From Bradyrhizobium embrapense (GTDB taxonomy: Bacteria; Pseudomonadota; Alphaproteobacteria; Rhizobiales; Xanthobacteraceae): 64,000 bases of DNA. The translations under genes were made by a program, and so were the position numbers. The notes beneath the pieces were generated by a model that ran no database searches, was not told the origin of the DNA, and saw only the letters and a program-made list of their open reading frames with translations. Positions 46,955 to 55,747 of the stretch are shown here, one piece after another. The DNA lies in NCBI RefSeq assembly GCF_001189235.2, contig NZ_LFIP02000001.1:186001-250000 (forward strand), given 5' to 3'. The number at the start of each line of letters is the position of its first letter. Position 1 is the stretch's first letter.

Positions 46955-48559
46955 TCACATCCTGAACAGGCCGAACTTCGTCGGCTCGATCGGCGCATTG
47001 GCGGCGGCCGACAGGCCGAGCCCGAGCACCAGGCGGGTATCGGCGGGATCGATCACGCCGTCGTCCCAGAGCCGCGCGGTAGCGTAATAGGGATTGCCCT
47101 GCTTCTCGTATTGCGCGCGGATCGGCTCACGGAACTTGTCTTCCTCCTCCGCCGACCAGCTCTCGCCCTTGGCCTCGATGCCATCGCGCCGCACCTGACT
47201 GAGCACCATCGAGGCCTGCTCACCGCCCATCACTGAGATGCGGGCGTTCGGCCACAGCCAGAGGAAGCGCGGGCTGTAGGCGCGGCCGCACATGCCGTAA
47301 TTGCCGGCGCCGTAGGAACCGCCGATCACGACGGTGAATTTCGGCACGCCGGCGGTCGCAACCGCCGTCACCAGCTTGGCGCCGTCGCGCGCGATGCCGC
47401 CGGCCTCGTATTTCTTGCCGACCATGAAGCCGGTGATGTTCTGCAGGAACACCAGGGGGATGCCGCGCTGGCAGCACAGCTCGATGAAATGAGCGCCCTT
47501 CAGCGAGCTCTCGCTGAACAGGATGCCGTTGTTGGCGATGATGCCGACCGGATAGCCCCATATATGGGCAAAGCCGCAGATCAGCGTGGTGCCGTAGAGC
47601 CTCTTGAACTCGTCGAATTCGGAACCGTCGACGATCCGCGCGATGATGTCGTGCACGTCGAACGGCTTGCGGCCGTCGGCGGAGACCACGCCGTAGATCT
47701 CCTCGGCGGGAAACAGCGGCTCCTGGACCGGACGCATGTTCAGCGGTGCCTTCGCCGGCTGCTTCAGCGTGCCGACGATGCGCCGCGCGATCCCGATCGC
47801 ATGGGCGTCGTTCTGCGCGTAGTGATCGGTGACGCCCGACTGACGGGAGTGGACGTCGGCGCCGCCGAGCTCTTCGGCGGTGACCACCTCGCCGGTCGCG
47901 GCCTTCACCAGCGGCGGGCCGCCGAGGAAGATCGTGCCCTGATTGCGCACGATGATGCTCTCGTCCGACATCGCCGGCACATAGGCGCCGCCCGCCGTGC
48001 AGGAGCCCATTACGATGGCGATCTGCGGGATACCCTGCGACGACATCTGCGCCTGGTTGTAGAAGATGCGGCCGAAATGCCGCTCGTCGGGAAATATCTC
48101 GTCCTGCAGCGGCAGGAAGGCGCCGCCGGAATCCACCATGTAGACGCAAGGCAGATTGTTCTGCCGGGCGATGTCCTGGGCGCGCAAATGCTTCTTCACC
48201 GTCATCGGGTAATAGGTGCCGCCCTTGATGGTGGCATCATTGGCGACGATGATGCATTCGCGCCCCGAGATGCGCCCGACGCCGGTGACGACGCTGGCCG
48301 AATGCACGTCGCCGCCGTAGAGCCCGTTGGCGGCGAGCGGCGACAGTTCGAGGAACGCCGTACCCGGATCGACCAGCAGATCGACGCGATCGCGCGCCAG
48401 CATCTTGCCGCGCGAGGTATGCCGCTTGCGCGAGGTCTCGCCCCCGCCGCCGGCCACCTGCTTGAGCTTGTCGCGGAGCTCCGCGACAAGGCTGCGCATC
48501 ACATCGGCGTTGCGGGCGAATTCGGAGGATGTGGGATCGATCGTCGAATGAAGCGGCAT
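46955..48559 (-). CDS. mccB: 3-Methylcrotonyl-CoA carboxylase, carboxyltransferase subunit
   Basis: This 534-residue beta subunit carries the carboxyltransferase crotonase folds. It shows [20 protein letters not shown] near residue 185 and the C-terminal [19 protein letters not shown] near 425, both of the acyl-CoA carboxylase beta class. The pairing with a biotin-bearing alpha subunit and isovaleryl-CoA dehydrogenase supports methylcrotonyl-CoA over propionyl-CoA. It starts 81 bp downstream of ivd. Confidence 0.95.
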   Translation of the reverse strand: MPLHSTIDPTSSEFARNADVMRSLVAELRDKLKQVAGGGGETSRKRHTSRGKMLARDRVDLLVDPGTAFLELSPLAANGLYGGDVHSASVVTGVGRISGRECIIVANDATIKGGTYYPMTVKKHLRAQDIARQNNLPCVYMVDSGGAFLPLQDEIFPDERHFGRIFYNQAQMSSQGIPQIAIVMGSCTAGGAYVPAMSDESIIVRNQGTIFLGGPPLVKAATGEVVTAEELGGADVHSRQSGVTDHYAQNDAHAIGIARRIVGTLKQPAKAPLNMRPVQEPLFPAEEIYGVVSADGRKPFDVHDIIARIVDGSEFDEFKRLYGTTLICGFAHIWGYPVGIIANNGILFSESSLKGAHFIELCCQRGIPLVFLQNITGFMVGKKYEAGGIARDGAKLVTAVATAGVPKFTVVIGGSYGAGNYGMCGRAYSPRFLWLWPNARISVMGGEQASMVLSQVRRDGIEAKGESWSAEEEDKFREPIRAQYEKQGNPYYATARLWDDGVIDPADTRLVLGLGLSAAANAPIEPTKFGLFRM

Positions 48560-48640
48560 CGGTGTTGCACGTTTCGTTGGAGGAGCCGACAGGATTTTGG
48601 GAAGGCGGGCCGTCGCGCGAGAGGCGCGACGGTGCGCAGG

Positions 48641-49813
48641 TCAAGCGGTCTTGGCGAACAGCTCGCGGCCGATCAGCATGCGGCGGATCTCGCTGGTGCC
48701 GGCGCCGATCTCGTAGAGCTTTGCGTCACGCAGCAGCCGGCCGGTTGGATAGTCGTTGATGTAGCCGTTGCCGCCGAGCAGCTGGATCGCATCCAGCGCG
48801 CATTGGGTGGCCTTCTCGGCGGCATAGAGGATGGCGCCGGCAGCATCCTCGCGGGTGGTCTCGCCGCGGTCGCAGGCTTTCGCCACCGCGTAAACATAGG
48901 CGCGCGAGGCGTTCATCGTGGTGTACATGTCGGCGATCTTGCCCTGCACCAGTTGGAACGAGCCGATCGGCTCGCCGAACTGCTTGCGCTCGTGGACGTA
49001 AGGCAGCACCACGTCCATGCAGGCCTGCATGATGCCGATCGGTCCCGCGGCCAGCACCGCGCGCTCATAGTCGAGGCCCGACATCAGCACGTTGACGCCG
49101 CGGCCGACCTCGGAAAGCACGTTCTCCTCCGGCACCTCGCAATCCTCGAACACCAGCTCGCAGGTGTCGGAGCCGCGCATGCCGAGCTTGTCGAGCTTCT
49201 GCGCGGTGGAGAAGCCCTTCATGCCCTTCTCGATGATGAAGGCGGTGATGCCGCGCGGACCGCCGTTCGGATCGGTCTTGGCATAGACCACCAGCGTCTC
49301 GGCGTGCGGGCCGTTGGTGATCCACATCTTGCTGCCGTTGAGCACGAAGCGGTCGCCCTTCTTCTCGGCGCGGGTCTTCATCGAGACCACATCGGAGCCG
49401 GCCGACGGCTCCGACATCGCCAGCGATCCGACATGCTCGCCGGAGATCAGCTTGGGCAGATATTTGCGCTTCTGCGCCTCGTTGCCGTTGCGGCGGATCT
49501 GGTTGACGCAGAGGTTGGAATGCGCGCCGTAGGCCAGCCCGACCGAGGCGGACGCCCGCGAGATCTCCTCGACTGCGATGCAGTGCTCGAGATAGCCGAG
49601 GCCCGAGCCGCCGTACTCCTCCTCGACCGTGATGCCGTGCAGGCCGAGTGCGCCGATCTTGGGCCAGAGGTCGCGCGGAAAGGTATTGGAGCGATCGATC
49701 TCGGCCGCGCGCGGCGCGATCTCGTTGGTCGAGAAATCATGCACCGTCTCGCGGATCGCATCCGCGGTCTCGCCAAGGTCGAAATTGAAGATTGCCGCCC
49801 GGTTCGAGGCCAT
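48641..49813 (-). CDS. ivd: Isovaleryl-CoA dehydrogenase
   Basis: This 390-residue acyl-CoA dehydrogenase oxidises isovaleryl-CoA to 3-methylcrotonyl-CoA with FAD. The catalytic Glu lies in the G helix, [15 protein letters not shown] near residue 255, the placement unique to isovaleryl- and long-chain enzymes. Other marks are [19 protein letters not shown] and [20 protein letters not shown]. The ATG at 49813 follows GGGAGGG directly; longer in-frame ATGs lack such a site. It is the first gene of the leucine-degradation operon, whose upstream region carries two operator-like sites. Confidence 0.95.
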   Translation of the reverse strand: MASNRAAIFNFDLGETADAIRETVHDFSTNEIAPRAAEIDRSNTFPRDLWPKIGALGLHGITVEEEYGGSGLGYLEHCIAVEEISRASASVGLAYGAHSNLCVNQIRRNGNEAQKRKYLPKLISGEHVGSLAMSEPSAGSDVVSMKTRAEKKGDRFVLNGSKMWITNGPHAETLVVYAKTDPNGGPRGITAFIIEKGMKGFSTAQKLDKLGMRGSDTCELVFEDCEVPEENVLSEVGRGVNVLMSGLDYERAVLAAGPIGIMQACMDVVLPYVHERKQFGEPIGSFQLVQGKIADMYTTMNASRAYVYAVAKACDRGETTREDAAGAILYAAEKATQCALDAIQLLGGNGYINDYPTGRLLRDAKLYEIGAGTSEIRRMLIGRELFAKTA

Positions 49814-49843
49814 GATCCCTCCCATGAGATTCATCTTGCAATT

Positions 49844-49859
49844 AAACGATCATACGTTT
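49844..49859. promoter_or_regulatory. Operator-like site 1, next to ivd
   Basis: AAACGATCATACGTTT, an imperfect palindrome with AAACG/CGTTT ends, lies 31 bp upstream of the ivd start. Its reverse complement agrees at about 12 of 16 positions with the site at 49943. Confidence 0.6.
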
Positions 49860-49942
49860 TTTTCTTGGCTTCGCAAGCGACTGTGCTATGCTTTTACCTG
49901 TGAAATCCGCAGTTCATTGAATTTACTGGGATTTCATGCGAT

Positions 49943-49958
49943 ATACATACGGTCGTTT
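49943..49958. promoter_or_regulatory. Operator-like site 2, next to the TetR gene
   Basis: ATACATACGGTCGTTT, 48 bp upstream of the TetR start. Together with site 1 it gives a shared pattern AwACrTAyGrTCGTTT, typical of TetR-family targets. Confidence 0.6.
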
Positions 49959-50005
49959 GCTTGTTTCCGGCTGTCCCTGGCAAGCCACATCCCTCCGAGG
50001 CCCTG

Positions 50006-50647
50006 ATGGCACGCACGATCGGCTCACACGGCCCCACGACGCTGGAGGCGATCCGCAAGGCCGGCGTGCGCCTGATCTTCGAGCGCGGCTATGAGGCGAT
50101 GAGCCTGCGCCAGCTCGCCGCCGAGGTCGGCATCCAGGCCGGCTCGCTCTACAACCATATCTCAACCAAACAGGACCTGCTGTTCGATCTGGTGCGGGAG
50201 CATATCAACGATTTGCTGCGCGAACTCGATCTCGCGCTGGAGGGCAAGGCCGATCCGGTCGAGAAGCTACGAGCCTTCGTGGCCTTCCACGTCAGCTATC
50301 ACATGACCCGCAAGCGCGAGGTCTTCATCGCCAATTCCGAACTGCGCAGCCTCGAGGCCAAGAACTACGACGCCGTGGTGGCGTTGCGCGGCGCCTATGA
50401 GCACCGGCTGGCGCAGATCCTGACCGACGGGGTCTCGGAGGGCGTGTTCGAGGTCGTCGATATCCAGGTCGCGACCTTCGCCATCATCGCGCTGCTGACC
50501 GGTCTTTGCACCTGGTACCGCCCCGGCGGCCGCCTGACTCGCGACGCCATCATTGCCGCGCATGAGAAGCTGGTGCTGTCAGGCGTCACACCGCAAGCCG
50601 CGCTTGGTCGGGTCGGCAGCCCTCGGACCGCGGTGGCGGGCCTGTGA
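50006..50647 (+). CDS. TetR-family regulator, probably of the leucine-degradation operon
   Basis: This 213-residue regulator has a TetR N-terminal HTH (about residues 12-60: LIFERGYEAMSLRQLAAEVGIQAGSLYNHISTK) and an all-helical ligand domain. It is divergent from ivd across 192 bp, with matched operator-like sites on both sides, so it most likely senses an acyl-CoA of the pathway; this is inference. The ATG at 50006 follows GAGG at good spacing; the upstream 15 codons are not needed. Its stop overlaps the Lrp-family gene by four bases (GTGA). Confidence 0.88.
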   Translation: MARTIGSHGPTTLEAIRKAGVRLIFERGYEAMSLRQLAAEVGIQAGSLYNHISTKQDLLFDLVREHINDLLRELDLALEGKADPVEKLRAFVAFHVSYHMTRKREVFIANSELRSLEAKNYDAVVALRGAYEHRLAQILTDGVSEGVFEVVDIQVATFAIIALLTGLCTWYRPGGRLTRDAIIAAHEKLVLSGVTPQAALGRVGSPRTAVAGL

Positions 50648-51147
50648 CTGTGACAGAGCGCCCACGGCTCGATGACATTGATCTGCGGATCCTGTCCGAG
50701 CTGCAGCGGGACGGCCGGATCAGGATCAACGAGCTGGCCGAGCGCGTCGGCATATCAGCCCCGCCCTGCCTGCGCCGGGTCCGCGCCTTGCGCAGCCGAG
50801 GCGTGGTGCAGGCGATCCGCGCCACGCTCGACGAACGATTGCTCGGCTATGAGGTGACGACCTTCGTCCTGATCCAGCTCGACAGCCAGAACCGGGTTGC
50901 GATCGAGACGTTCGAGGCCGCGGTGGCCGCCGTGCCGCGCTTCCTGCAATGCTGGCGGATCTCAGGCGATGCCGATTTCATGCTGAGATGCGTCGCGCCC
51001 AGCGTCGACGACATGCGTCAACAGCTGCTGCAATTCGCCGGCCTGCCCAACGTGCGCAAAATTAGAAGTTTTCCGGTGCTCGGAGTTTCCAAGGACGCGC
51101 CGCTGCCGATCCCGGGGGCGCTGGCCGCGCCAAACCCTGCGAGCTGA
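50644..51147 (+). CDS. Lrp/AsnC-family regulator
   Basis: This 167-residue regulator has an AsnC-type HTH (about residues 8-55: LDDIDLRILSELQRDGRIRINELAERVGIS) and a RAM domain with the GDADFMLRCVAPSVDDM stretch. It starts with GTG overlapping the TetR stop, so the two regulators are translationally coupled. Lrp proteins often read amino-acid levels, which suits a place next to leucine degradation. The effector is not known. Confidence 0.9.
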   Translation: MTVTERPRLDDIDLRILSELQRDGRIRINELAERVGISAPPCLRRVRALRSRGVVQAIRATLDERLLGYEVTTFVLIQLDSQNRVAIETFEAAVAAVPRFLQCWRISGDADFMLRCVAPSVDDMRQQLLQFAGLPNVRKIRSFPVLGVSKDAPLPIPGALAAPNPAS

Positions 51148-51156
51148 TCGCCTGCC

Positions 51157-51462
51157 CTAGTGCGTCCACGGCTCCCAGCGGCGGAACGCAAAGTTGTCGG
51201 CATAGGCGACCTGGCGGTGCGCCGAATCCTTTGGCTCGATCACCTGGTAGGCGATGCCCTTGCGCTCGCAATAGGCGACCGCCTCCTCCTTGGTCTCGAA
51301 GTGCAGCGTGAGCTGCTGCTTCATGTCGGTGGACGACGTCCAGCCCATCAAGGGCTCCACGGTGCGCGGCTGCTCCGGCTCGTAATCCAGTTGCCACGCT
51401 TTGGTCTTGGCACGTCCCGATTGCATCGCGTTTTTGGCGGGCTTAAAAATGCGTGCGGTCAT
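51157..51462 (-). CDS. NDUFS4-like complex I accessory subunit
   Basis: This 101-residue protein has the ETC complex I subunit (NDUFS4/18-kDa, PF04800) pattern: MTARIFKPAKNAMQSGRAKTK, then WQLDYEPEQPRTVEPLMGWTSS and KEEAVAYCERKGIAYQV, ending FAFRRWEPWTH. In alphaproteobacteria this subunit binds the peripheral arm of NADH dehydrogenase. The long upstream frame to 51618 is not needed and crosses the divergent opgC region. It is separate from any nuo operon in this window. Confidence 0.9.
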   Translation of the reverse strand: MTARIFKPAKNAMQSGRAKTKAWQLDYEPEQPRTVEPLMGWTSSTDMKQQLTLHFETKEEAVAYCERKGIAYQVIEPKDSAHRQVAYADNFAFRRWEPWTH

Positions 51463-51701
51463 GGATGGTCGGCCCCGTGGGATGTGCAATATGGAAGCGA
51501 TTTGAAGGAAACCGCCGGGATAGTATAGAGACACCGTTCTACGCACTGATCGGTGATTCCTCGATCTCGGAGGCAGCCTTCGCCGGACCGGTATAGTCAT
51601 TCTACCGCGCTGTGACAATCTGGCCCCGGGAGGCCTCCTTTGGAGACCCCTCGGGCCCGCGGCGCGTTCTCGACAGCATCACATCGAGGAAGCGGGGCTC
51701 C

Positions 51702-52865
51702 ATGGAAATTCACGCTCATTTGCCCGAAAAAGGCCGTGACCTCCGGCTCGACCTGTTCCGCGGGATCGCGAACTGGGCGATCTATCTCGATCACATCCCC
51801 GACAACATCGTAAACTGGATCACGACGCGGAACTACGGCTTCAGCGATGCCGCCGACCTGTTCGTCTTCATCTCCGGCTACACCGCATCCTTCGTCTATG
51901 CCCGCATGATGCTGGAGCGCGGCTTCATCGTCGGCGCGACCAGGCTGACCAAGCGGGTCTGGCAGCTCTATGTCGCCCACATCATCCTGTTCGTGATCTA
52001 CATCGCCTCGATCAGCTATCTGGCGCTGCGCTTCGGCGATTCCGAGATCATCAACGAGTTCAACGTCGCCGGCCTCGTCGACAACGCCACCGAGACGCTG
52101 CGCCAGGGCCTGTTCCTGAAGTTCAAGCCGGTCAATCTCGACGTGCTGCCGCTCTACATCGTGCTGATGGGGCTGTTTCCGCCGGTGCTGTGGTTCATGC
52201 TGCGGCAGCCGAACTGGGCCATGCTGGCCTCGCTCGCGCTGTGGCTGGTGTCGCGGCACATGGGCTGGAACCTGCCCGCCTACCCGGCCGGGACCTGGTA
52301 CTTCAATCCGTTCGCGTGGCAGGTGCTGTTCGTGTTCGGCTCGTGGTGTGCGATGGGCGGCGCGCGCGCCAACATGCACATCATCAATTCGCGCTACACG
52401 CTGTGGTTCTGCGTCGCCTATCTGATCTTCGCCCTGATCATGACGATGGCCGGCCGCTTCCCGGACTTCGGCGCGATGTTCCCGGACTGGCTCTATTCGA
52501 CCTTCAACCCGAACGACAAGACCAACCTCGCGCCCTATCGCTTCCTGCACTTCGTGGTGATCACGATACTCGTGATCCGCTTTGTCCCAAAGGACTGGTC
52601 GGCGCTGGAGTGGAAGGTGTTCGATCCCCTGATCGTCTGCGGCCAGCAGTCGCTCGCGGTGTTCTGCGTCGGCGTTTTTCTGTCCTTTGTCGGACATTTC
52701 GAGCTCTCGATGAGCTCGGGCTCGCTGTTCGCGCAGATCTTCGTCAGCATCTCCGGCATCGCGATCATGACGATCGTAGCCTATTACATCTCGTGGTCGA
52801 AGCGGCAGGACAAGCCGATCAAGCCGCCGGCGCAGAAACCCGCGGCACCGGCAAAGGCAGCGTAA
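51702..52865 (+). CDS. opgC: OpgC-like succinyltransferase for periplasmic glucans
   Basis: This 387-residue inner-membrane protein of the OpgC family has about ten hydrophobic helices. Family members add succinyl groups to osmoregulated periplasmic glucans; in rhizobia these are cyclic beta-glucans. The N-terminus GRDLRLDLFRGIANWAIYLDHIP is the acyltransferase-3-like opening, and FSDAADLFVFISGYTASFVYAR follows. A charged Lys/Pro/Ala tail ends the protein. I use the ATG at 51702 (MEIHAHLPEKG); a 30-codon upstream extension has no Shine-Dalgarno. The glucan substrate is inferred from the family. Confidence 0.85.
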   Translation: MEIHAHLPEKGRDLRLDLFRGIANWAIYLDHIPDNIVNWITTRNYGFSDAADLFVFISGYTASFVYARMMLERGFIVGATRLTKRVWQLYVAHIILFVIYIASISYLALRFGDSEIINEFNVAGLVDNATETLRQGLFLKFKPVNLDVLPLYIVLMGLFPPVLWFMLRQPNWAMLASLALWLVSRHMGWNLPAYPAGTWYFNPFAWQVLFVFGSWCAMGGARANMHIINSRYTLWFCVAYLIFALIMTMAGRFPDFGAMFPDWLYSTFNPNDKTNLAPYRFLHFVVITILVIRFVPKDWSALEWKVFDPLIVCGQQSLAVFCVGVFLSFVGHFELSMSSGSLFAQIFVSISGIAIMTIVAYYISWSKRQDKPIKPPAQKPAAPAKAA

Positions 52866-52955
52866 GCCCTCTTACCTGAGCGTGGCCTACGCGCAAACGC
52901 TTCGCGTTTGTCGCGGGGAAAACCGCATCACACTTTTCCGGGTTACGCTGTAGCT

Positions 52956-54776
52956 TCAGGCGCCTCCCCGGCTGCCGTCCTGCGTCGTCGAGGAGACGAT
53001 GGTGGCGACGTCGCCGAACGTCGTCATCACGGGCGTGACAACCTTGTGCATGGCGGTCTTCGACACCAGCGTGTCGTGCAGCACGAGGTTGTCGATGCCG
53101 GTGGTCAGGAAGCAGCTCACCGCATCCTGCGGCGTCTCGACGATCGGCTCGCCCTTGACGTTGAACGAGGTGTTGATCAAGACCGGTACGCCGGTCAGCG
53201 CCTCGAACTCCTTCAGCAGGCGATAGAGCACCGGGTTGGTTTCCTGCCGCACGCTCTGCACCCGCGCCGAGCCGTCGACATGCACGATCGCCGGGATCTT
53301 GTCGCGCCATTCTGGCCGCACCGGCTTGGCGATCAGCATATAGGGCGAGTCCTCCTCGCCCTCGAAGATCTCCCTCATGCGCTCGGCCAGTACGATCGGC
53401 GCAAACGGGCGGAAGGCCTGGCGGTGCTTGACGCGGCTGTTGAGGATGTCCTTCATCTCGGCGTTGCGCGGATCGGCGATCAGGCTGCGGTTGCCGAGCG
53501 CCCGCGGACCGAATTCGGAGGGACCCTGGAACCAGCCGATCACGCGCTGATCGGCGAGCAGCTTGGCGGTGTCCCGGCAGATATCGTCGCTGCGCTTCGC
53601 GTTGACCTGGATGCGCACCAGAAAGCTTTGCAACGCGGCCGCAACCTCGGCGTCGCTGTAGCGCCGGCCGACATAGGCATGGTCCATCACGAACGAGCGG
53701 CGCTGCTTGAGGATCTCGAGCCAGCCGTAATAGGCGCAGCCGATCGCGATGCCGTCGTCGCCGGCGGCGGGCTGGATCCAGACGTTCTCGAAGCCGGCCT
53801 CGCGCGCAATGCGCCCGTTGGCCACGCAGTTCAGCGCGACGCCGCCGGCGATGCAGAGGTTCTTCGCCCCCGTGGTCTCGCGCAGCCAGCGTGCCCTCGC
53901 CAGCAGCACGTTCTCGGTGTCGTCCTGCACCCGCCAGGCGATGTCCTCCCAGTGCCGCATCGTCGGGCTCTTTTCCCAGCTGCCGCTGTCGAGCACGAAG
54001 GGCTGCCGGTTCTCCTCGCCCCAGAACGGCACGTGGAGTTCGCCGTCCTTCATCTCGAGCAGATGGCCGACCTGCCCACGGCGGCCATAGGGCGCAAGCC
54101 CCATCAGCTCGCCGCACTTGTTCCAGTCGCCGAACACATAGGTCGAGACCCTGCTGTACAGCGCCCCCAAGCCGGGCATGTTGTAGAACTCGTCCGACAA
54201 CAGGCCGCGTGCCGGCTCCATGAAGACCTTCTTCAGGCATTCGAGTTTGGTGTCGTCGAACCTGTAGTAACTCTCGGACTCCCGGGCGAGCGGCGAGGCC
54301 CCATCCTGCGGATAGGACTCCATCGCGTCGGCCCGATAGTTGCCGACGCCGTCGACGATCATCACGACGCCGTCCCTGAACGGCGACACCGCGAACGCGC
54401 TGTAGGCATGCGCAAGGTGATGCGAGACCGACACCACCTTGTCGGACTTGGAGCGAAACAGCGGATGCTTGATCGCCTCATTGCGTTCGGCGATCGGCAG
54501 GAAGCCCGGCATGTCCTGATGGAGCATCCGCTCCTCCATCTCGGGCACCGGCAGGATGTAGCTGTTGCGCACCACGAGGTCGACATCGTCGAGCGTGATG
54601 CCCTCTGCAGACAGGCAGTAGTCGACGACCTCCTTGTAGAAGCCGGAGGCGTGCTTTTCGCGGGTGATACGCTCCTTGGAGATCGCGTAGGCGATCGCGC
54701 CGTCACGCAGCAGGCAGGCGCTCACGTCATGGTCGTAGACGTTGAGACCAAGGACGTAGGTGTGTTGTTTCGGCAT
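52956..54776 (-). CDS. NodU/CmcH-type O-carbamoyltransferase
   Basis: This 606-residue enzyme consists of an N-terminal Kae1-like ATPase-fold domain and a C-terminal YrdC-like domain, as in NodU and TobZ. The metal site is VSHHLAHAYSAFAV near residue 117. C-terminal marks are LCIAGGVALNCVANGRIARE, GPSEFGPRALGNRSLIADP and LINTSFNVKGEPIVETPQD. Members carbamoylate sugars or hydroxyls using carbamoyl phosphate and ATP. No nod, capsule or antibiotic genes are adjacent, so the acceptor is unknown. The ATG at 54776 is favoured over the GTG six bases upstream. Confidence 0.92.
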   Translation of the reverse strand: MPKQHTYVLGLNVYDHDVSACLLRDGAIAYAISKERITREKHASGFYKEVVDYCLSAEGITLDDVDLVVRNSYILPVPEMEERMLHQDMPGFLPIAERNEAIKHPLFRSKSDKVVSVSHHLAHAYSAFAVSPFRDGVVMIVDGVGNYRADAMESYPQDGASPLARESESYYRFDDTKLECLKKVFMEPARGLLSDEFYNMPGLGALYSRVSTYVFGDWNKCGELMGLAPYGRRGQVGHLLEMKDGELHVPFWGEENRQPFVLDSGSWEKSPTMRHWEDIAWRVQDDTENVLLARARWLRETTGAKNLCIAGGVALNCVANGRIAREAGFENVWIQPAAGDDGIAIGCAYYGWLEILKQRRSFVMDHAYVGRRYSDAEVAAALQSFLVRIQVNAKRSDDICRDTAKLLADQRVIGWFQGPSEFGPRALGNRSLIADPRNAEMKDILNSRVKHRQAFRPFAPIVLAERMREIFEGEEDSPYMLIAKPVRPEWRDKIPAIVHVDGSARVQSVRQETNPVLYRLLKEFEALTGVPVLINTSFNVKGEPIVETPQDAVSCFLTTGIDNLVLHDTLVSKTAMHKVVTPVMTTFGDVATIVSSTTQDGSRGGA

Positions 54777-55152
54777 GGGCACTCTTCAGGGAGGATTCTC
54801 AACGCTCAGAGAACATGATCGTGTCGACTTCAAGTTCTCGACGGCATTTTCCGCGGCTCGCAAATCTCTGCTTCTGCGATGCACAAATCAAATCGGCGCC
54901 AAGTCGATGCAGTGCAAGATGAACAGAATGAACGGCGGATGAACGACAAGATGAGCGTAGCAACCACATCATCCTTTGCAGACAGGAACGTAACTTGACC
55001 TTACCTGTTGGTCTCAATAGAGTCGTTAAAGCTCGCAAGAACCTTAGTGAAAATATTGTCTTAGCATGCGCGAACCGGACGCCGGTCTCACGCGTCTAAG
55101 CGAGACAGCCAGCATCGGTTCTGATGTTTGGAAGTGACTGGAGATCTTCAGA
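54777..55152. other. 376-bp gap between divergent carbamoyltransferase and Gly-rich gene
   Basis: No gene recognised. Part of it (about 54870-54960) is low in G+C and has near-repeats of GAACAGAATGAACGG and GATGAACGAC. It contains the promoter candidate at 54985 described separately, and about 140 bp of likely 5' untranslated region before 55153. Confidence 0.45.
54985..55030 (+). promoter_or_regulatory. Overlapping promoter candidates for the Gly-rich secreted protein gene
   Basis: A TTGACC hexamer at 54995-55000 is followed 17 bases later by TAGAGT, a fair sigma-70 type pair. Overlapping it, GGAAC at 54985 is followed 16 bases later by TGTT, a near match (one base off) to the EcfG general-stress consensus. 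Confidence 0.4.
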
Positions 55153-55416
55153 ATGACTAAACGCTACAATATCCTGACTCGTTGCCTCGCAGCGGTCGCT
55201 TTGTTGTTCGTCTATGTCGCAAGCACCTCCGCCATCCTGGTCGGCGCAACCACCTCTTCCGCGCAAGCGCAATGGCGTGGACGCGGCTACTGGGGTCGCG
55301 GCCGCGGATGGGGCTATGGCCGCGGATATTATGGCCGTGGCTACGGTTACTACGGCGGCTACGTCGGTCCCCGCTGCTGGTGGACCCCGCGTGGTGTTCG
55401 CGTTTGCCGGTGGTAA
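55153..55416 (+). CDS. Small secreted Gly/Arg/Tyr/Trp-rich protein
   Basis: This 87-residue protein has a signal peptide (LTRCLAAVALLFVYVAST) cleaved near SSAQAQ. The mature part of about 48 residues is made of repeats such as RGRGYWGRGRGWGYGRGYY and GRGYGYYGG, ending GPRCWWTPRGVRVCRW with two Cys. Such proteins are common in rhizobia without known function. The ATG is preceded by GGAG, and a terminator follows after 38 bp. The composition is unlike its neighbours. Confidence 0.75.
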   Translation: MTKRYNILTRCLAAVALLFVYVASTSAILVGATTSSAQAQWRGRGYWGRGRGWGYGRGYYGRGYGYYGGYVGPRCWWTPRGVRVCRW

Positions 55417-55453
55417 CAGCCCCCGACGCACAAGCGATATTGAAGGCATGAAT

Positions 55454-55488
55454 CAGGTGCGTCGGTTCCGGCGCACCTGATTTTCTTT
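55454..55488 (+). terminator. Terminator of the Gly-rich protein gene
   Basis: Arms CAGGTGCG and CGCACCTG with extra pairs inside the loop, then ATTTTCTTT, starting 38 bp after the stop. Confidence 0.75.
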
Positions 55489-55747
55489 GAGGGGTTGGTG
55501 CACGCGCCGTGGCTTGGCGCGCCTGCGGCACGCAAGAAAGAGCCCCGGAAGACGCCGGGGCTCTAGTCACGGGAGAGAACGCTTTCGGCAATCGGGACGC
55601 GAGGACGAGCCGCCGGCCCGATCACCCAATGCATCTACGACGTGCATCAGAGCAGATTCATCTGCCTTAGGCTGTAGCGGTGCCGCAACACCCGGCGGAA
55701 TGAACGCCCTGTCCACCGGTTCCGACCGGCCGAAAAACCGATAGCGG
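55489..55747. other. Gap between terminators and the cyclase gene
   Basis: About 260 bp without a recognised gene; it includes the hairpin at 55539 and otherwise nothing I can name. Confidence 0.4.
55539..55564 (-). terminator. Hairpin, likely terminator of the cyclase gene
   Basis: A ten-pair stem (arm AGAGCCCCGG, six-base loop) followed on the minus strand by TTCTTGCG. It lies 184 bp beyond the cyclase stop, so the link is only probable. Confidence 0.5.
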
